DNA of 28,250 nucleotides from Amphimedon queenslandica (taxonomy: Eukaryota; Porifera; Demospongiae; Haplosclerida; Niphatidae): assembly GCF_000090795.2 (NCBI RefSeq), contig NW_003546414.1:155316-183565 (forward strand), read 5' to 3'. A program made the translations under genes and the position numbers. The notes below the pieces were generated by a model. The model saw only the letters and a list, made by a program, of their open reading frames with translations. It was not told the DNA's origin and did no database searches. Within the stretch, counting starts at the first letter, position 1. Every line of letters begins with the position of its first letter. Positions 1-10,918 of the stretch are shown here, piece by piece.

Positions 1-70
<70 letters not shown>
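1..70. repeat. (GA)n microsatellite at the left edge
   Basis: Uninterrupted GA dinucleotide tract that starts at or before the window edge. On the minus strand it reads as a CT tract. It lies downstream of the exon at 100-146, so it could serve as the polypyrimidine tract of that gene's next acceptor outside the window. Confidence 0.95.
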
Positions 71-74
<4 letters not shown>

Positions 75-99
75 AGGAGAAAGTATAATGGCTACTTAC

Positions 100-222
100 C
101 AACTAGGTGCTTTACATCATGTACAGAAAAACCATGAGGTGGGAGCCTACAAATAATAATCATCATTATCATTATCAATAATTATTATTATTAGTATCAT
201 TATTATTTTACTATTATTATTA

Positions 223-270
<48 letters not shown>

Positions 271-333
271 TAATTTATTTATCTATTATAAGAATTACTT
301 CATCTGCAGTCCTTCTTTGCTATGGAAAACCAT
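100..333 (-). CDS. 5' part of an unrecognised minus-strand gene (two exons, partial)
   Basis: Two short putative exons: 299-333 starting with ATG at 333-331, and 100-146. The donor after 299 reads GTAATT, the acceptor before 146 is TTTGTAG and the donor after 100 is GTAAGT, a strong consensus. Phases agree (2 nt carried over, then 1 nt). The joined reading is MVFHSKEGLQMK followed by LPPHGFSVHDVKHLVG, with no stop. The gene would continue left of the window. I do not recognise the peptide. The exon at 100-146 is the stronger half because of its two good splice sites; the ATG exon could instead be internal. Confidence 0.3.
158..270. repeat. ATT-rich trinucleotide repeat
   Basis: Imperfect (ATT)n run with interspersed CAT and GTT units, inside the putative intron between the exons at 100-146 and 299-333. 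I see nothing else there. Confidence 0.9.
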
Positions 334-462
334 TGGAGAAAGAAAACCAGTCGATTGAAGATATTTACAAGATAAATCTATTTTTAATGAGTAAATACAT
401 CAATAAATTGATGAGTGATCAAAGAGAGAGAAAGAAAGAAGGGGGAGACCATAATTGTAATA

Positions 463-683
463 TTACATCATTAGATTACTTGTCCCATCAGGAAAGTGCT
501 TGACTAGCCCATTCTCCTTGGTGAATCTCTCCTCCTTCAGCTTTTCCAGGATGTTATAACTAAAGCTTGACATTCTTCTCCTTCCACCTCCACTACTGCT
601 ACTATAGCTCCTTCCTTCCCTACCTTCTTCCTCTTCTTCATCGTACAAGCTTTCACTGTAGCATTTTGAAACACGAGGACGCT

Positions 684-714
<31 letters not shown>

Positions 715-998
715 GGAGAGAACATCATAAAGATAAAGATGGAGGAAGGTATGAGGAAGAAGGAAATATATCATAAAACAGGAAAGAATACTATTAGTAA
801 AAAGAAAGAGTGGGGCTTCAAACAATAGTTAGGTAATGAGATCAAAATGGGAGTCAATGTACATACAGACATGTATCTATGTGTTGTATTGGTTGGTACA
901 AAGTGACACCCATTTATTAACATAAACACCAAGTTACAAGTATCAACACTTACTAATCTTCTCTCCATCTTACAGCTACTCCTACTTAGCTCAGCCAT
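463..998 (-). CDS. possible small two-exon gene, product unknown
   Basis: Candidate model: exon 1 at 954-998 (ATG at 998, MAELSRSSCKMERRL, then donor GTAAGT) and exon 2 at 463-681, entered from an acceptor whose pyrimidine tract is the CT strand of the GA repeat at 684-709, ending in TAA at 465-463. Both junctions are phase 0, giving about 87 residues. Exon 2 has an acidic run (EEEEE), a Ser/Gly-rich stretch and a charged C-terminal part around EKLKEERFTKENGLVKHF. I recognise no family. Exon 2 could alternatively be the last exon of a longer gene. The 682-953 stretch would be intron and holds only the GA tract and unique AT-rich sequence. Confidence 0.33.
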
Positions 999-1426
999 GA
1001 GCCAAAGAGAGAGGCAGTATATGCACAACAGTTGAAGGAATGAAGACTGTATATAGTATACACACAATGTAGATCTCTTTATGTACAACTCTATATTGAC
1101 AAGAGTTGATTAGTCACTATGTCAAATGCAGGTCCGTCTCTTTTACTTGTTTGGCTAGTATTCAAATCAACAGGTCCCAGCTGCTTCTCTGTCTTCTTTC
1201 ATTCATCCTCTCTCAAGACTCCTTCCCCTTTTTCACTTCTCTCTCTCTCTTTCTGCAGGATGGTGCGCTTTTATTAGAAAAAGGTTATTTAACCATTATT
1301 CATAAATACAATAAAAATAATAAAAAATAATAAATACAATTATAATAATTAATCATTCTCTCTCTCTCTCTCTCTGTTTATTTTATTATTTATAAAAAAA
1401 TATATAGAGTAGCTTCTTAAGAGCTA
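999..1426. other. intergenic region upstream of the mS23 gene
   Basis: About 430 bp between the possible minus-strand ATG at 998 and the mS23 ATG at 1427. It contains AT-rich sequence, a CT-rich stretch near 1230-1256, an A/T run near 1300-1340 and a TC dinucleotide tract at about 1354-1375. The open frame at 1106-1330 has no coding character. Presumably holds the mS23 promoter; no specific element is convincing. Confidence 0.5.
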
Positions 1427-2573
1427 ATGGGGTCCAGATTATTCGATTTTGGAACTGTACTCACCAGGTAAAAAAAGAATACTAAGAAAATGACACTTAT
1501 TATTATGCATACATAAAATAATTATGTATTATAGTTATAATTGGTTTATGACTACATTTTCATAGGATGAAGGATTTAGTAAGGTCTGGTGTGGTCAAAA
1601 AGTGTCCAGTTTGGGTAGACGTGGTAGAATCCCACCCTCCTCTCACGCCAATGGCAGTCAATGTTGCATTTCAAAAAGGAAAACCGAAACAAATAGTCTA
1701 CGATAAAGATGTACTCATGAAGTAGGTAGATGAAATGAGAGTAGTAATATTAGATTATTCATTGTATCTGTACACTAAAAATATTGGCTCTTCTATGAAG
1801 TAATTGACTATTATAGAATCTACTCTTAGTTTGTTTAATCAGGATTACAATTGAACCTACAATAACATTCAAGATCACAAATAAATGCAATTTTTATTAT
1901 TATATTTTTGTCTGATATTTCCAGTTATACAGTGGCTATAGTGAATGGTCGGACATTAATTAAATTACGATACTTTTAATTTAATTACGATGTGTATTTA
2001 TAATCTAACTAAAGAATCATAAGAATTTTCCTTTCACATTCCGATCACATGCCAAGTATGCATACTGGACAGCTTTATTACGATTACGTCATGATCCTAA
2101 CGCAATCGCATCATAGCTGTAATGCATATTATAATACCACATTGGTCCATTAATTATTACACTAAGTCTTTTAATTGGATTAGAGATTACTTTGATCAAT
2201 ACAGAAGACATGGTGAGACAGTGTCATTATTTGAAGATCACAAGCAACCAACTGTTGCAGAAAAGTTAGAGAGAAAGAGAGACAGAGAGAGAATTATGAG
2301 ATTGCATGGGAGAAAAAGAAAGAGACATTGTCTGTTTCTGCAAACAGGTTTGTGGAGCATCAGATGTTTCTGCTTGGAGAGAAGAAACTAACAAAAGAAA
2401 ACAAAGACAAGACATCACTAGAGACAGTGGAACACATGAAGGAGCAATACCGTATCACACTGTTAAAGAAAGACAAGGATTACGCAAGAAAAGAAACGAC
2501 GAGGAGACGTCAAGAGCTTGAAGAGAAACGACAAGAGGAAGAGAATCTAGATAATCAAGAAAATAGGAGCTGA
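1427..2573 (+). CDS. MRPS23: mitochondrial small-ribosomal-subunit protein mS23 (MRPS23)
   Basis: Structural protein of the mitochondrial ribosome small subunit, nuclear encoded. Exons 1427-1467, 1566-1721, 2184-2264 and 2348-2573; all introns are GT-AG and phases agree (2, 2, 2), giving 167 residues (human about 190). The N-terminus MGSRLFDFGTVLTR then DLVRSGVVKKCPVWVDVV with a following PPL matches the conserved start of the family (human DLVRAGVLKEKPLWFDV). YFDQYRRHGE and KFVEHQMFLLGE correspond to the later YSVYGSGQ and RFVEKYTELQKLGE blocks. The C-terminal third is a charged Lys/Glu-rich helix that is poorly conserved in the family. The third intron (2265-2347) is purine-rich and open in one frame, so it looks like coding sequence, but only splicing it restores the RFVEK-like block. 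Confidence 0.86.
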
Positions 2574-2832
2574 ATGTATCAATGAAGAGGACAATCCATG
2601 AACAGAGTCAATTACTCAACATTGGTCTTTACTTGCTTGGTTATAGTTGTATATTAAATTATTATTTTAAAAAAAGTAATTTCACATTTTATGATTATAA
2701 AAATAACTTTGACAAAGAATACATATAGAATTTATGTACATTAATACTCTCCCTTATGCATACATGTATTATATTAGAATTCACATACATGTATGTATGT
2801 GAAAAATGTGTCAGATCTTCCTTCCCTTTTGA
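2574..2832. other. tail-to-tail intergenic region
   Basis: Separates the stop codons of the convergent mS23 and peptidase-like genes. An ATTAAA at 2653-2658 could be the mS23 poly(A) signal. A palindromic ACATGTATGT cluster lies near 2787-2801. No coding signal. Confidence 0.5.
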
Positions 2833-4686
2833 TCACAATTTCTCCAAAATGGCAGATAAAAGAGACGCAAAAGAATCAATTTGATCAATCCCAAACGAGT
2901 CTGAGCTTAAGCCAGCAAGCCTTGAATGATTGAGACTCGCCCAGTCTCTTAATCGAGAGAGGGGGAGAGGAACAGAAGGAAAATGGTCTCCTTTTATATT
3001 CTCATCTCTACTCGTGAGATGGCTGATGGTGGAGCTACTGATAAAAGGTAACACATTATCTCGTAAAACCTTAACCGGATACTGGCCCTCGAGCCAACTC
3101 AGGAGGAGAGGGATGTAGAAATCAGGATCAGCCGAAATCAATGATTTCTCAACGTGAGTGTTAAAACTGATCAATAACTTATCAACGTATTCACTGATCA
3201 CTTCCTCTATCATGTCTGCCTCACCACTGAGGTAACGACTGATCCTATCAACGATTGTCCTCTGGTCTACATAAGCTTGCTTGATTATATTTCTCTTCCA
3301 CGTTTGGTAGCCATAACCTTTAACTGCCTTCTTCTTCTTCTCCTGCTCCTTCACGTAATCCTCAATTCCTTCATCAGAGAGAGAAATGGCCGGGGTGTTA
3401 TTTGAATCCATGTAAAGCATCTGGACGCTCCCGCAGCCCTCGTTACCATGGTGACAGGGACACGCCTCTTTTCTTTTGTAGGCGAGGAGTGTCAGCCAGT
3501 GATTGGTCACTCCCAGGATAAATATGAGGTGGGCAGGACTTGTGGTGTTCTTTACAAACGAAGAGATTTTATCTTGAGTTTCACAAATCATCTCAAAACT
3601 GTCTTGTAATGAACCGAAAGAGAACTGGAAAAAATAAAATAAAATTATTAATGATCTACTTGATCTATACAATAGTTAATTATTTTACATGTACATGTAC
3701 AGCGTCATTTTAAAAAAATGTCGTACCTGTAAAATGATTAATTTGTTTTTAATTTCCATATCAAAGTTCAAATGAGGATCAACGTCACATAAATACTGGA
3801 GAAAGCTCCTTTCCAAGTCTCCCTTGGTTATGTATTCCTCTGTCCAAGGCCATGCCTCCTCACTCCGCCCCCTGACCAACAACTGAGAAACAGAGTACCA
3901 ATACCTACAAATAAACTTGAAAATCATTTAAAAAATTTTGGTTTTTGCTCATCAAAAATTAACTTTAATTTCCTTGCCCTGCCCATAAATGATTACACGT
4001 GCTTACAAAAATAACATAAAAACTAAACCAACAAAATTAATGTTAAAACATTTTGACTTGCAAGCAAAATTTTGTAATCATGTTCTCACCTTCTCCAGAC
4101 TCCACCCACTGATGCAGTTTCCTCTAGCAAACCAACTACCGCCCCCTCACTTGACGAGTGACACGCCTCCAGCAGACAGAGAGCATAGTGTAGTGCATAA
4201 TAGCCACAATAGCCGGAGGCTTTCTGTTCAACAACCTTTAACTGTAGTACCGATACATGTGGGCATGGCCTCAAAGTATAATGAGTTAATATACGGGAAT
4301 GGGCGTGGTTAGTTATAATTGACTCGAAATCCCACCATTGGTCACCTAATAAATTATTTTTAAAAATAATAATACTTTGAATTGATCGGAAGCAAACCTT
4401 TTGTTAACTCTCTCCTTCCTCCTATCTCTAGTAACCGGGCCCTCTTAGTTATGTCCCATTGAGTTTCTGAATAAACATCTTTTAAACATTCTTCTAGCAA
4501 TTCCTCCACAATGAGCTCTCCTTTATCAAGCTGGTTGGTCTTGGGATCTCCCTCTTTCGTCTCTTTAGTCTTTTCCATGCCTGCAGGAGCTGTAGAGGCG
4601 GCTAGAATGAGCTGTTGATGGTACAAAATGACGCATCTTTTCTTCACATTCTCCGCACTTGTCCGCGGGCTTTCCGTACAGTACAT
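2833..4686 (-). CDS. papain-fold cysteine-peptidase-like protein, family unassigned
   Basis: Exons 4398-4686, 4090-4345, 3727-3904 and 2833-3624; phases 1, 2, 0 agree and give 504 residues. The second exon must run from 4345, because only then does the frame join KG to DQWWDFESII. The features suggest a cysteine peptidase: a Gln-x-x-x-Gly-x-Cys box (EQKASGYCGYYALHYAL, Cys about residue 143), a TNHWLTLLAYK box (His about 283) and a hydrophobic strand ending MLYMDSNN (Asp about 314, or the following Asn). The order Gln, Cys, His, Asp/Asn is that of papain-like deubiquitinases such as Josephins, not the His-Asp-Cys order of ULP1 proteases. Between His and Asp lies a small Cys/His cluster (CPCHHGNEGC). 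The remaining C-terminal 190 residues look helical. The gene shares an 81 bp promoter with rabaptin. Exon structure is good; activity and substrate (ubiquitin or ubiquitin-like protein) are inference. Confidence 0.72.
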
Positions 4687-4767
4687 GCCACGTGTTTTTC
4701 GTATACCTCCGGAATTATGCCAGTAAATTAAGGCGTGGTTATTAGAGCCGCTACTCCACCCCTCAAA
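4687..4767. promoter_or_regulatory. bidirectional promoter, peptidase-like gene / rabaptin
   Basis: Only 81 bp separate the two divergent start codons. It contains a CACGTG E-box at 4689-4694, a TCCGGA (ETS-like) near 4709 and a GGCGTGG (GC/CACCC-type) motif near 4732. The rabaptin start itself reads AAAATGGCCGA, similar to the YY1-type element often found at housekeeping start sites. Motif assignments are inference. Confidence 0.6.
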
Positions 4768-7700
4768 ATGGCCGAAAGGCAGAACCCCTTTTCTCCTTCA
4801 AACTCTTCCGCTCCTCCTCTTATTCCAACTCCTACTTCTCTCCCCAGCACTGATCCTGCTCTAAGAGCTGGATTTTTAGCCCAGGCTCCTCAAGAACAGC
4901 CAATGTACGCTACCATTGCTCCAAAGTCCCAGAGAAAAGACCACACCTCTCACCCACCCAGCCTACCTCCGCCCACAATGAGTCTTTCCCCTTCTTCGTC
5001 TGTTGGACCTTCAGGTAAATTGATATTATCGAGGGCCCCAGGGGTCAGGGGCTTAAGCTGCATTGAAAATTCGTTTTAAGGGTTCTGATAAACATTTGCC
5101 TGTCGTCTACATGCCTAATGTAGAAATAAGTTTTATGTGACCAATTCATTAAATGAAAAATTCATTAAAAAATAACGTCAATAATGAATTACAGTTAGCA
5201 TGTCCATGTAGCCAGGTACATTACATGTACACGCAGCTTACTTTTCTATATGTAAGTTTAATGTGAAATTGAATGTAATAATATCATGAATGAAATAATA
5301 ATAATGTATTAACTGTTTTTAGATGGAGGTAGTAACCCCTCTACTCTTGCCTTGCGTGTAAAGTATCTCGAGGGGATGGTCTCCAGACTGACATCAGAGA
5401 AGAAAGGAATGGAGGAAGAGTTCGGTAGACAGAGAAAGCGATTCATGGAACAGATGATCAGCTCTGAAGGTAAGAGAGAGAGGGAGAGGGGGAGAGAGAG
5501 AGAAGGAGGGAGAGGGAGACGGGGGAAAGTGAGAGAGGGGGAGAGAGGGAGAGAAAGAGAGAGGGAAAGAGAGGGAGGGAGGGAGAGAGAGTGAGGGGGA
5601 GAGAGAGGGAGAGAGAGGGAAGGAGAGAAAGTAAGATTTAAAACCGTCTTTTTAGGTGAAATGAAAAAGTTTAACGAGATCTTAAAGAAGAACAAGCAGC
5701 AGATTGAGACTCTCAATGTGAGTTTACTTCAAAAAGACGAAGAAATGAGCTCAATGGCTAAGACGATGAATGCGTCGCTAAGAGAAACTTTTGATAGCGA
5801 CAGAGTAAAGTATGAAGAAGAAATATCTATACTTAAACTCAAGCTACAAGGTTAGTTAATGAAAGAAATACATGTAGTCTGTTAATATCTTTCTTTCTTT
5901 CTTTCTCTCTCTCTCTTCTTCTATTTCTCCTTTTTATCTTTCTCTCTCCTTCCTTCTCTCTCTTTCTCTCAGAAACATCTCATGAACATCAAGTGCAGGT
6001 ACAGAAACTAAAGGCTGAGCTCTCCCGAGAGAAAAAGCGGACAGCAGCTCTAACTGACTCTAAGTCTGACTCTAATCTCCTTGATGTTCAGTCTCCTGTC
6101 AAGCCTTCAAGTGGTCGGAAGTCGCCACAAAGAACCTCACAGACCATCCCAGTACCAGCAGCTCCAAATCAACCTCAATCATCATCATCATCAGCGGCTC
6201 TTAATTTCTCATCCGAAGGTAGTCTGGAATCAAGTATGATACAAGTAAGCGAGAGAGAGAAAGGGAGGGGGAAGAGGTACATGTACATGTACAATGAAAA
6301 TACTTAATATTCAAAATTTCAACATGTACCTTATCCTCAGTAAAAGATCCGCTACATGTATATCCATTGAATATTTCTGATTATGCTATCTTCTTTCTTT
6401 CTTTACAACCCTTTTTCTCTCTCCTTTTCTCTTAGGCTGCTCATGATGCTAAATTGTTAAAGTCAGTCGTAGTTCCACTGGAGGCCGAGATTGAAATGTT
6501 AAGAATGCAATTAAAAGATTCACAAGACAGGCTTAAAGTATATGAAGGCAAAGTTAGTTTATCACATACTATATACATGTACATGTACAAATGAATAAAT
6601 GTCAGTTATTAATACATTTACTGTACATGTACATGTAACAATGATTGTGATCCATGTACACGTAGTGAGTTATTTCTGATGGTTAAGTTTTTCAGTCATT
6701 TTTAATTTTTGTGTATTTTTATGTCTAAATTTAAACTTAATTTTTTAATAGGCAAGTGGATCATTTTTAACAGCTTCTCCCGAGCCGTTGTCCGCCAGTG
6801 TCTCTGAGCTACTGGTCACACCGACTGCAACAGGACCGGATAGAAGTGTCTCACCTCTTGAAACAGGAGGAGGAGGAGAAGGAAGAGGGGTAGGGTCTTT
6901 GAGTAGAGGATCTTCACAGGATGTTTCAGAAGTTGGACTTGTGAGCGGAAAAATATTTGGATATTAAAAATCATTAATTTATGAATCATCATCTTTTACT
7001 CTTTTCCCTCCATCTCTTCCTTCTCTTTATTTCTCTCTCTCTCTCTCTCTCCCCCTCCCTCCCTCCCTCTCTCTCTCTCTCTCTCCTTAAGCTTGAGAAG
7101 TTACTAAATCAGGAGAGAACAGCAAGATATGACCTTGAGATGCATATTGAGAGTCTTCGGAGACAAAAGACGTCAGTGATGGACCTAAACACTGAACTAA
7201 AAGAAGATCTAGCAACAGGTATTAATGTACCTTCTTAATCGTTATTATTGAATATAAATATAATTATGTATATGTACTTTTGTTGATTTGTTTTGATATT
7301 TCTGTTGTTGTTGTTGTTAATGTTGTTGTTGTTATTTGTTCATATTATTGTTATTGTTGTTATTAAATTTATTTGTGCCTAATTATGTTTTAAGCTGTAC
7401 TTTATTTGTTTGATGTCAATTAGATTCCTTTTTTGTATTTTAATCTGATTTTGATATCTTTCTCCTTCTGCCCCTACACTCCCTCTTTTTCTTTTTTCTT
7501 TCTCTCTCTCTTCCTCCTAATAGCCAGGAAAAGTCTTGAGGAAGAAAAGGAGAAATATGCCAAATTGGAGGCTGTTTGGACCAAAGCAAACCTCTCCTTC
7601 ATTTCAACTCAAGATCAACTGAAACAGAAACTGAAAGATGTTAAAGTATCAGATGAGAGGTGACATAACATATATTTTAGCGTAAATTCTATTTATTTTT

Positions 7701-10429
7701 AATTTTTTATTAAATAGGAATTTAAAGGCAGCACTGGAACCAGTGGGTGCTTACTCCCCTCGCCCTTCATCCCCAACACAAGAGACTCATACCCATACCA
7801 CTGATGACAGAATGAGTATGAGACCTGGAGGAAGAGGGCGGGGACGTAAGAGGACGGTCTCTTGGAGCGTGGGTGATGACCATACTGAGGAGAAAGAAGA
7901 TTTGACCGTTTGGAAGGCTATCACTGAACAGCTCCAGCGACTAGTGAGTGAATTCAACCATCATAAATAATTAGTCGAATTTTTAAAGTTGCCCTGAAAA
8001 CCATGTTAATGTCCTGCTGAAGCATATGCTTTTTTTAGCTCACTTAGCATCATTTGCAGTGTTAACTAATATTTTAATAGATCTAAACCATGTACTGTAC
8101 ATACATGTACATGTACACTGTAATATGCTATGTATTTCCCTAAAATCAAAGATGAGTAAAATTACACGTACATGAACATGTAGTTAGTTTCCCTTTTCTT
8201 TCTTCAGTTATCTCAGCAGCATCACGACCTCCAGAGCAAGGAAGCAGCTGTCACTGCGTATGAGAAACAGCTGGAGAGAACACAAGGACAGCTGATGTCA
8301 GACATTGACGAAAAAGACAATCAAATATTTATTTTAAGACACGAAATACAGAAGATTCAAGTAAGTTTGTAAATTAGAGAGTGTTCTATTATGATACCAT
8401 TGTTTGATACTAGGCTACACTGCTAAGGGAGAGATATGCTGCTGAGAATATGAAGAGAAAATTAGCAACTGCCAAGGAGTCAATGAAAAACCAGGTTAAT
8501 GATCAACGTTATGAATAAGAGCCTCATTTTTCTCTTCTAAAGGTTACTGAATTACATAGCTCTGAGGCTAAGGTTCAACAAAAGCACAAAGTGTTTAAAG
8601 AGAAGTTCACAGAGACAAGGCACGATATTCAAAAGCAACTGGTGGGTATATAGTCTGCCATTATCTTCTACTTACATGTACTGTCTCCTTCCCTCCCTCA
8701 CTCTCTTTTCGCAACTTATACATGTACATGTACATATGCATGTACTAATTTATACATTTATAAATTCATGTACATGTACATATGCATGTACAGTACAACT
8801 TTTTTTACCATTATGCCACTTTAAATCCTAATTTACTAGATACACATTAAAATAGTTATGATTACAGAATTAACCAATCTATATACAATTTACAATTTTT
8901 ACTTTTTGATTGAATTTGTCGTATACATGTACATATACATGTACATGTGTATATGTACATGTACATGTAGGCTTCATTCACTGAGGAGAGGACTAGCCTG
9001 TACGGGATCATATCACAGAGAGAGGAGGAGTATGCTTGTTTGAAGGATCTGCAGACGAGCGAGAAAATAGCATATCAGTCAGAATTAGATCAATTGAAAA
9101 AAGTAAATGAGCAAACGATGAATTGTTATAATATTTTTATAATGTACATTAAGTTTTAGATTTAGCATGTACAATTTTTACATACACTGTACATGTACAT
9201 GTATTGGAAATGGATGTGTTTTGGTCTTGCATACATTTTTAGTACTAAAGCCCTTTTTTATGTTTTGCTCATAACTTGAAAAATTGAAATCGGAATTGAC
9301 TCAAACTTGCTACACAGCATAAGGGCATCAATATGTATCAGAAAATGTAATAAAAATTGGGGGTGATTTTGGAGCCATTTTTTGGAAAAAACCATGGGCT
9401 ATAGTACAGGGTATTTTTCCGAAATTTAGAGTTTTTAAAAAATGGTCATAACTTGAAAAATTGAAATCGGAATCAGCTCAAATTTACTACATAGCATAAG
9501 GACATCAATATGTATCAGAAAATGTAATAAAAATTGGGGGTGATTTCGGAGCCATTTTTTGGAAAAAACCATGGGCTATATATAGTACAGGGTACTTTTC
9601 TAAAATTTGGAATTTAAAAATTATCATATTTCACAAATAGGAGAAAGCAGAGGCAGAGCTGAACGTAGCGTCGACTATGGAAGAGTTGACACGATTGAGG
9701 GAGCAAAAAGTTGCTAATGAATCCAGACTATCAGCCGAAGTGAGCACAAAAATAAGAAAAATAATAATTATAATGATAATTTCATGTTATATTCTTTAGC
9801 TAAGTGAATTACGTGAGGTTGTCTCTACAGCAAAACAGGAGAAAGATAATTTAGAAAGTCAATTGTTATCCTCTCTGAATGAAAATAGTAAGAATGAATC
9901 TATATACATATACCACATGTACATGTACATGTACATACATGTACAGAGTATGTGTATACGTTCACTGCAAAGTGGGATATTGTTTTTTGTATTTTAGCCC
10001 AACTTGAGAAAGAAAGACATTTTGCAATATTAAGCAACACCAACTTTCAGGAGAAATCGAAGGATTATATTGAAGAGAATATTTTTAGAATATCGGAACT
10101 GGAACATGAAAAGGTATTATTATTATTATTATTATTATTATGATTTTTACTCTCTCTCCCTCCCTCTCTTTCTCTCTTGACTCTAATAGGAAGAAAACGC
10201 TAAAACAATACATGAATTAAAGACGCAATTGTCTCAACTAAAGAAGCAGCTAGCAAATAACGAATTAGTTCAAAAAGATTTTGTACAATTATCACAATCA
10301 CTTCAGGTGAGATGAATGAGATTAAACATTAATTATTAACTTTGTTTCTTTTAGACAAGACTTGTCGAGGTGGAGTCACGCCAGCAAGAGGAGGAGCTTA
10401 TTAAATTAACGAGTCAAGACTCCACTTAA
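4768..10429 (+). CDS. RABEP1: rabaptin, Rab5/Rab4 GTPase effector of early endosomes
   Basis: Coiled-coil adaptor that in animals binds Rab5 and Rab4 and the exchange factor Rabex-5 on early endosomes. 18 exons, all phases consistent, 871 residues (human rabaptin-5: 862): 4768-5014, 5323-5469, 5656-5850, 5973-6244, 6436-6552, 6752-6940, 7092-7218, 7524-7659, 7718-7943, 8208-8360, 8414-8494, 8543-8641, 8971-9102, 9641-9739, 9800-9887, 9998-10113, 10190-10306, 10355-10429. Diagnostic blocks: KSVVVPLEAEIEMLRMQL (from about residue 296), LLNQERTARYDLEMHIESL (about 394), LEAVWTKANLSFISTQDQL, and near the C-terminus VQKDFVQLSQSLQ (about 835-847), matching VQRDFVKLSQTLQ of the Rab5-binding region. 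The first 85 residues are Pro/Ser-rich with an NPF tripeptide at 6-8, a part I do not know from vertebrate rabaptins. Assigned at the RABEP1/2 level. An AATAAA directly follows the stop (10430-10435). Confidence 0.95.
5470..5635. repeat. GA-rich low-complexity intron sequence
   Basis: Degenerate GAGAGG/GAGAAA tract filling most of rabaptin intron 2, beginning directly at the donor. It is open on both strands, which produces false Arg/Glu-rich and Leu/Ser-rich frames. Confidence 0.9.
8720..8970. repeat. TACATG/ACATGT palindromic tract cluster in rabaptin intron 12
   Basis: Several runs of alternating TACATG units (about 8720-8745, 8768-8793, 8929-8969). The unit is self-complementary, so runs read the same on both strands. 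The last run supplies the intron's own 3' splice site (ATGTAG before exon 13 at 8971). Similar short runs occur at about 3688, 6280, 6575, 6623, 8100, 9190, 9915, 21160, 21442, 21725, 22735, 22825, 23356, 23410, 25410, 26670 and 27130, all in introns or intergenic DNA. Confidence 0.85.
9260..9625 (+). repeat. two tandem units (~177 bp) of the palindrome-core intron repeat, block C
   Basis: Rabaptin intron 13 (9103-9640) holds two nearly identical tandem units. The segment starting ATAACTTGAAAAATTGAAAT recurs at 9271 and 9448, a 177 bp step. Each unit ends near CTATAGTACAGGG. Shared wording (AATCGGAAT, ACTCAAACTT, CTACACAGCATAAG, TAATAAAAATT) links it to the blocks at 15190-15680 (opposite orientation) and 21815-22335 (same orientation). 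Confidence 0.88.
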
Positions 10430-10467
10430 AATAAATGACTATTGCAATTGACTTTATTATTATATTA

Positions 10468-10507
<40 letters not shown>

Positions 10508-10742
10508 TGTTATTACTATCATTATTATTGTTATTAAATGCATGCGTGTTTTTGTGTGTGACATGTAATCTGATTGCTGTTTTGATCAAAAGAAAACATT
10601 AAATTACTTGTACATTCCTTGTGTGGAGCATCAATCAGTGTATACAAGTCACATGACTTTCAATAAAACTGGTTTCTATCAGTCACATCAAGTATCTTTA
10701 TAAGATATATAAAAATATACTTTTAATGAAAGACTAATGATT

Positions 10743-10789
<47 letters not shown>

Positions 10790-10918
10790 GAAGAAATTGC
10801 ATCAAAAAACGATGCAGTGAAAAAATAAATAAATTGTGGAGCAAATTTCATGACAACAGCAAAAATATAAAACTAGAAAAAAAACAATTATATAGTTCTT
10901 GAATTGCATTTCTTTATA
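10430..10918. other. tail-to-tail intergenic region, rabaptin / proline dehydrogenase
   Basis: Holds candidate plus-strand poly(A) signals AATAAA at 10430-10435 and 10662-10667, and a candidate minus-strand signal (TTTATT on this strand) at 10754-10759 for the proline dehydrogenase transcript. Two ATT-trinucleotide repeats lie at about 10455-10508 and 10747-10789. No coding signal. Confidence 0.6.

Noticed and set aside
2265..2347. Purine-rich segment read through as coding in mS23
   Set aside because: Reading through leads to a frame with no similarity and an early stop. Splicing it restores the family's RFVEK-like block with correct phases.
2833..4686. ULP1/SENP (C48) identity for the peptidase-like gene
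   Set aside because: ULP1 enzymes have the order His, Asp, Gln, Cys; here the Gln-Cys box comes first and His and Asp follow.
5309..5716. Minus-strand Leu/Ser/Pro-rich frame
   Set aside because: It is the shadow of rabaptin exons 2-3 plus the GA-rich intron 2; no splice or start context supports it.
8720..8970. CRISPR-like regularly spaced repeats
   Set aside because: TACATG runs are self-complementary microsatellite-like tracts of variable length without uniform spacers, in a eukaryotic intron.
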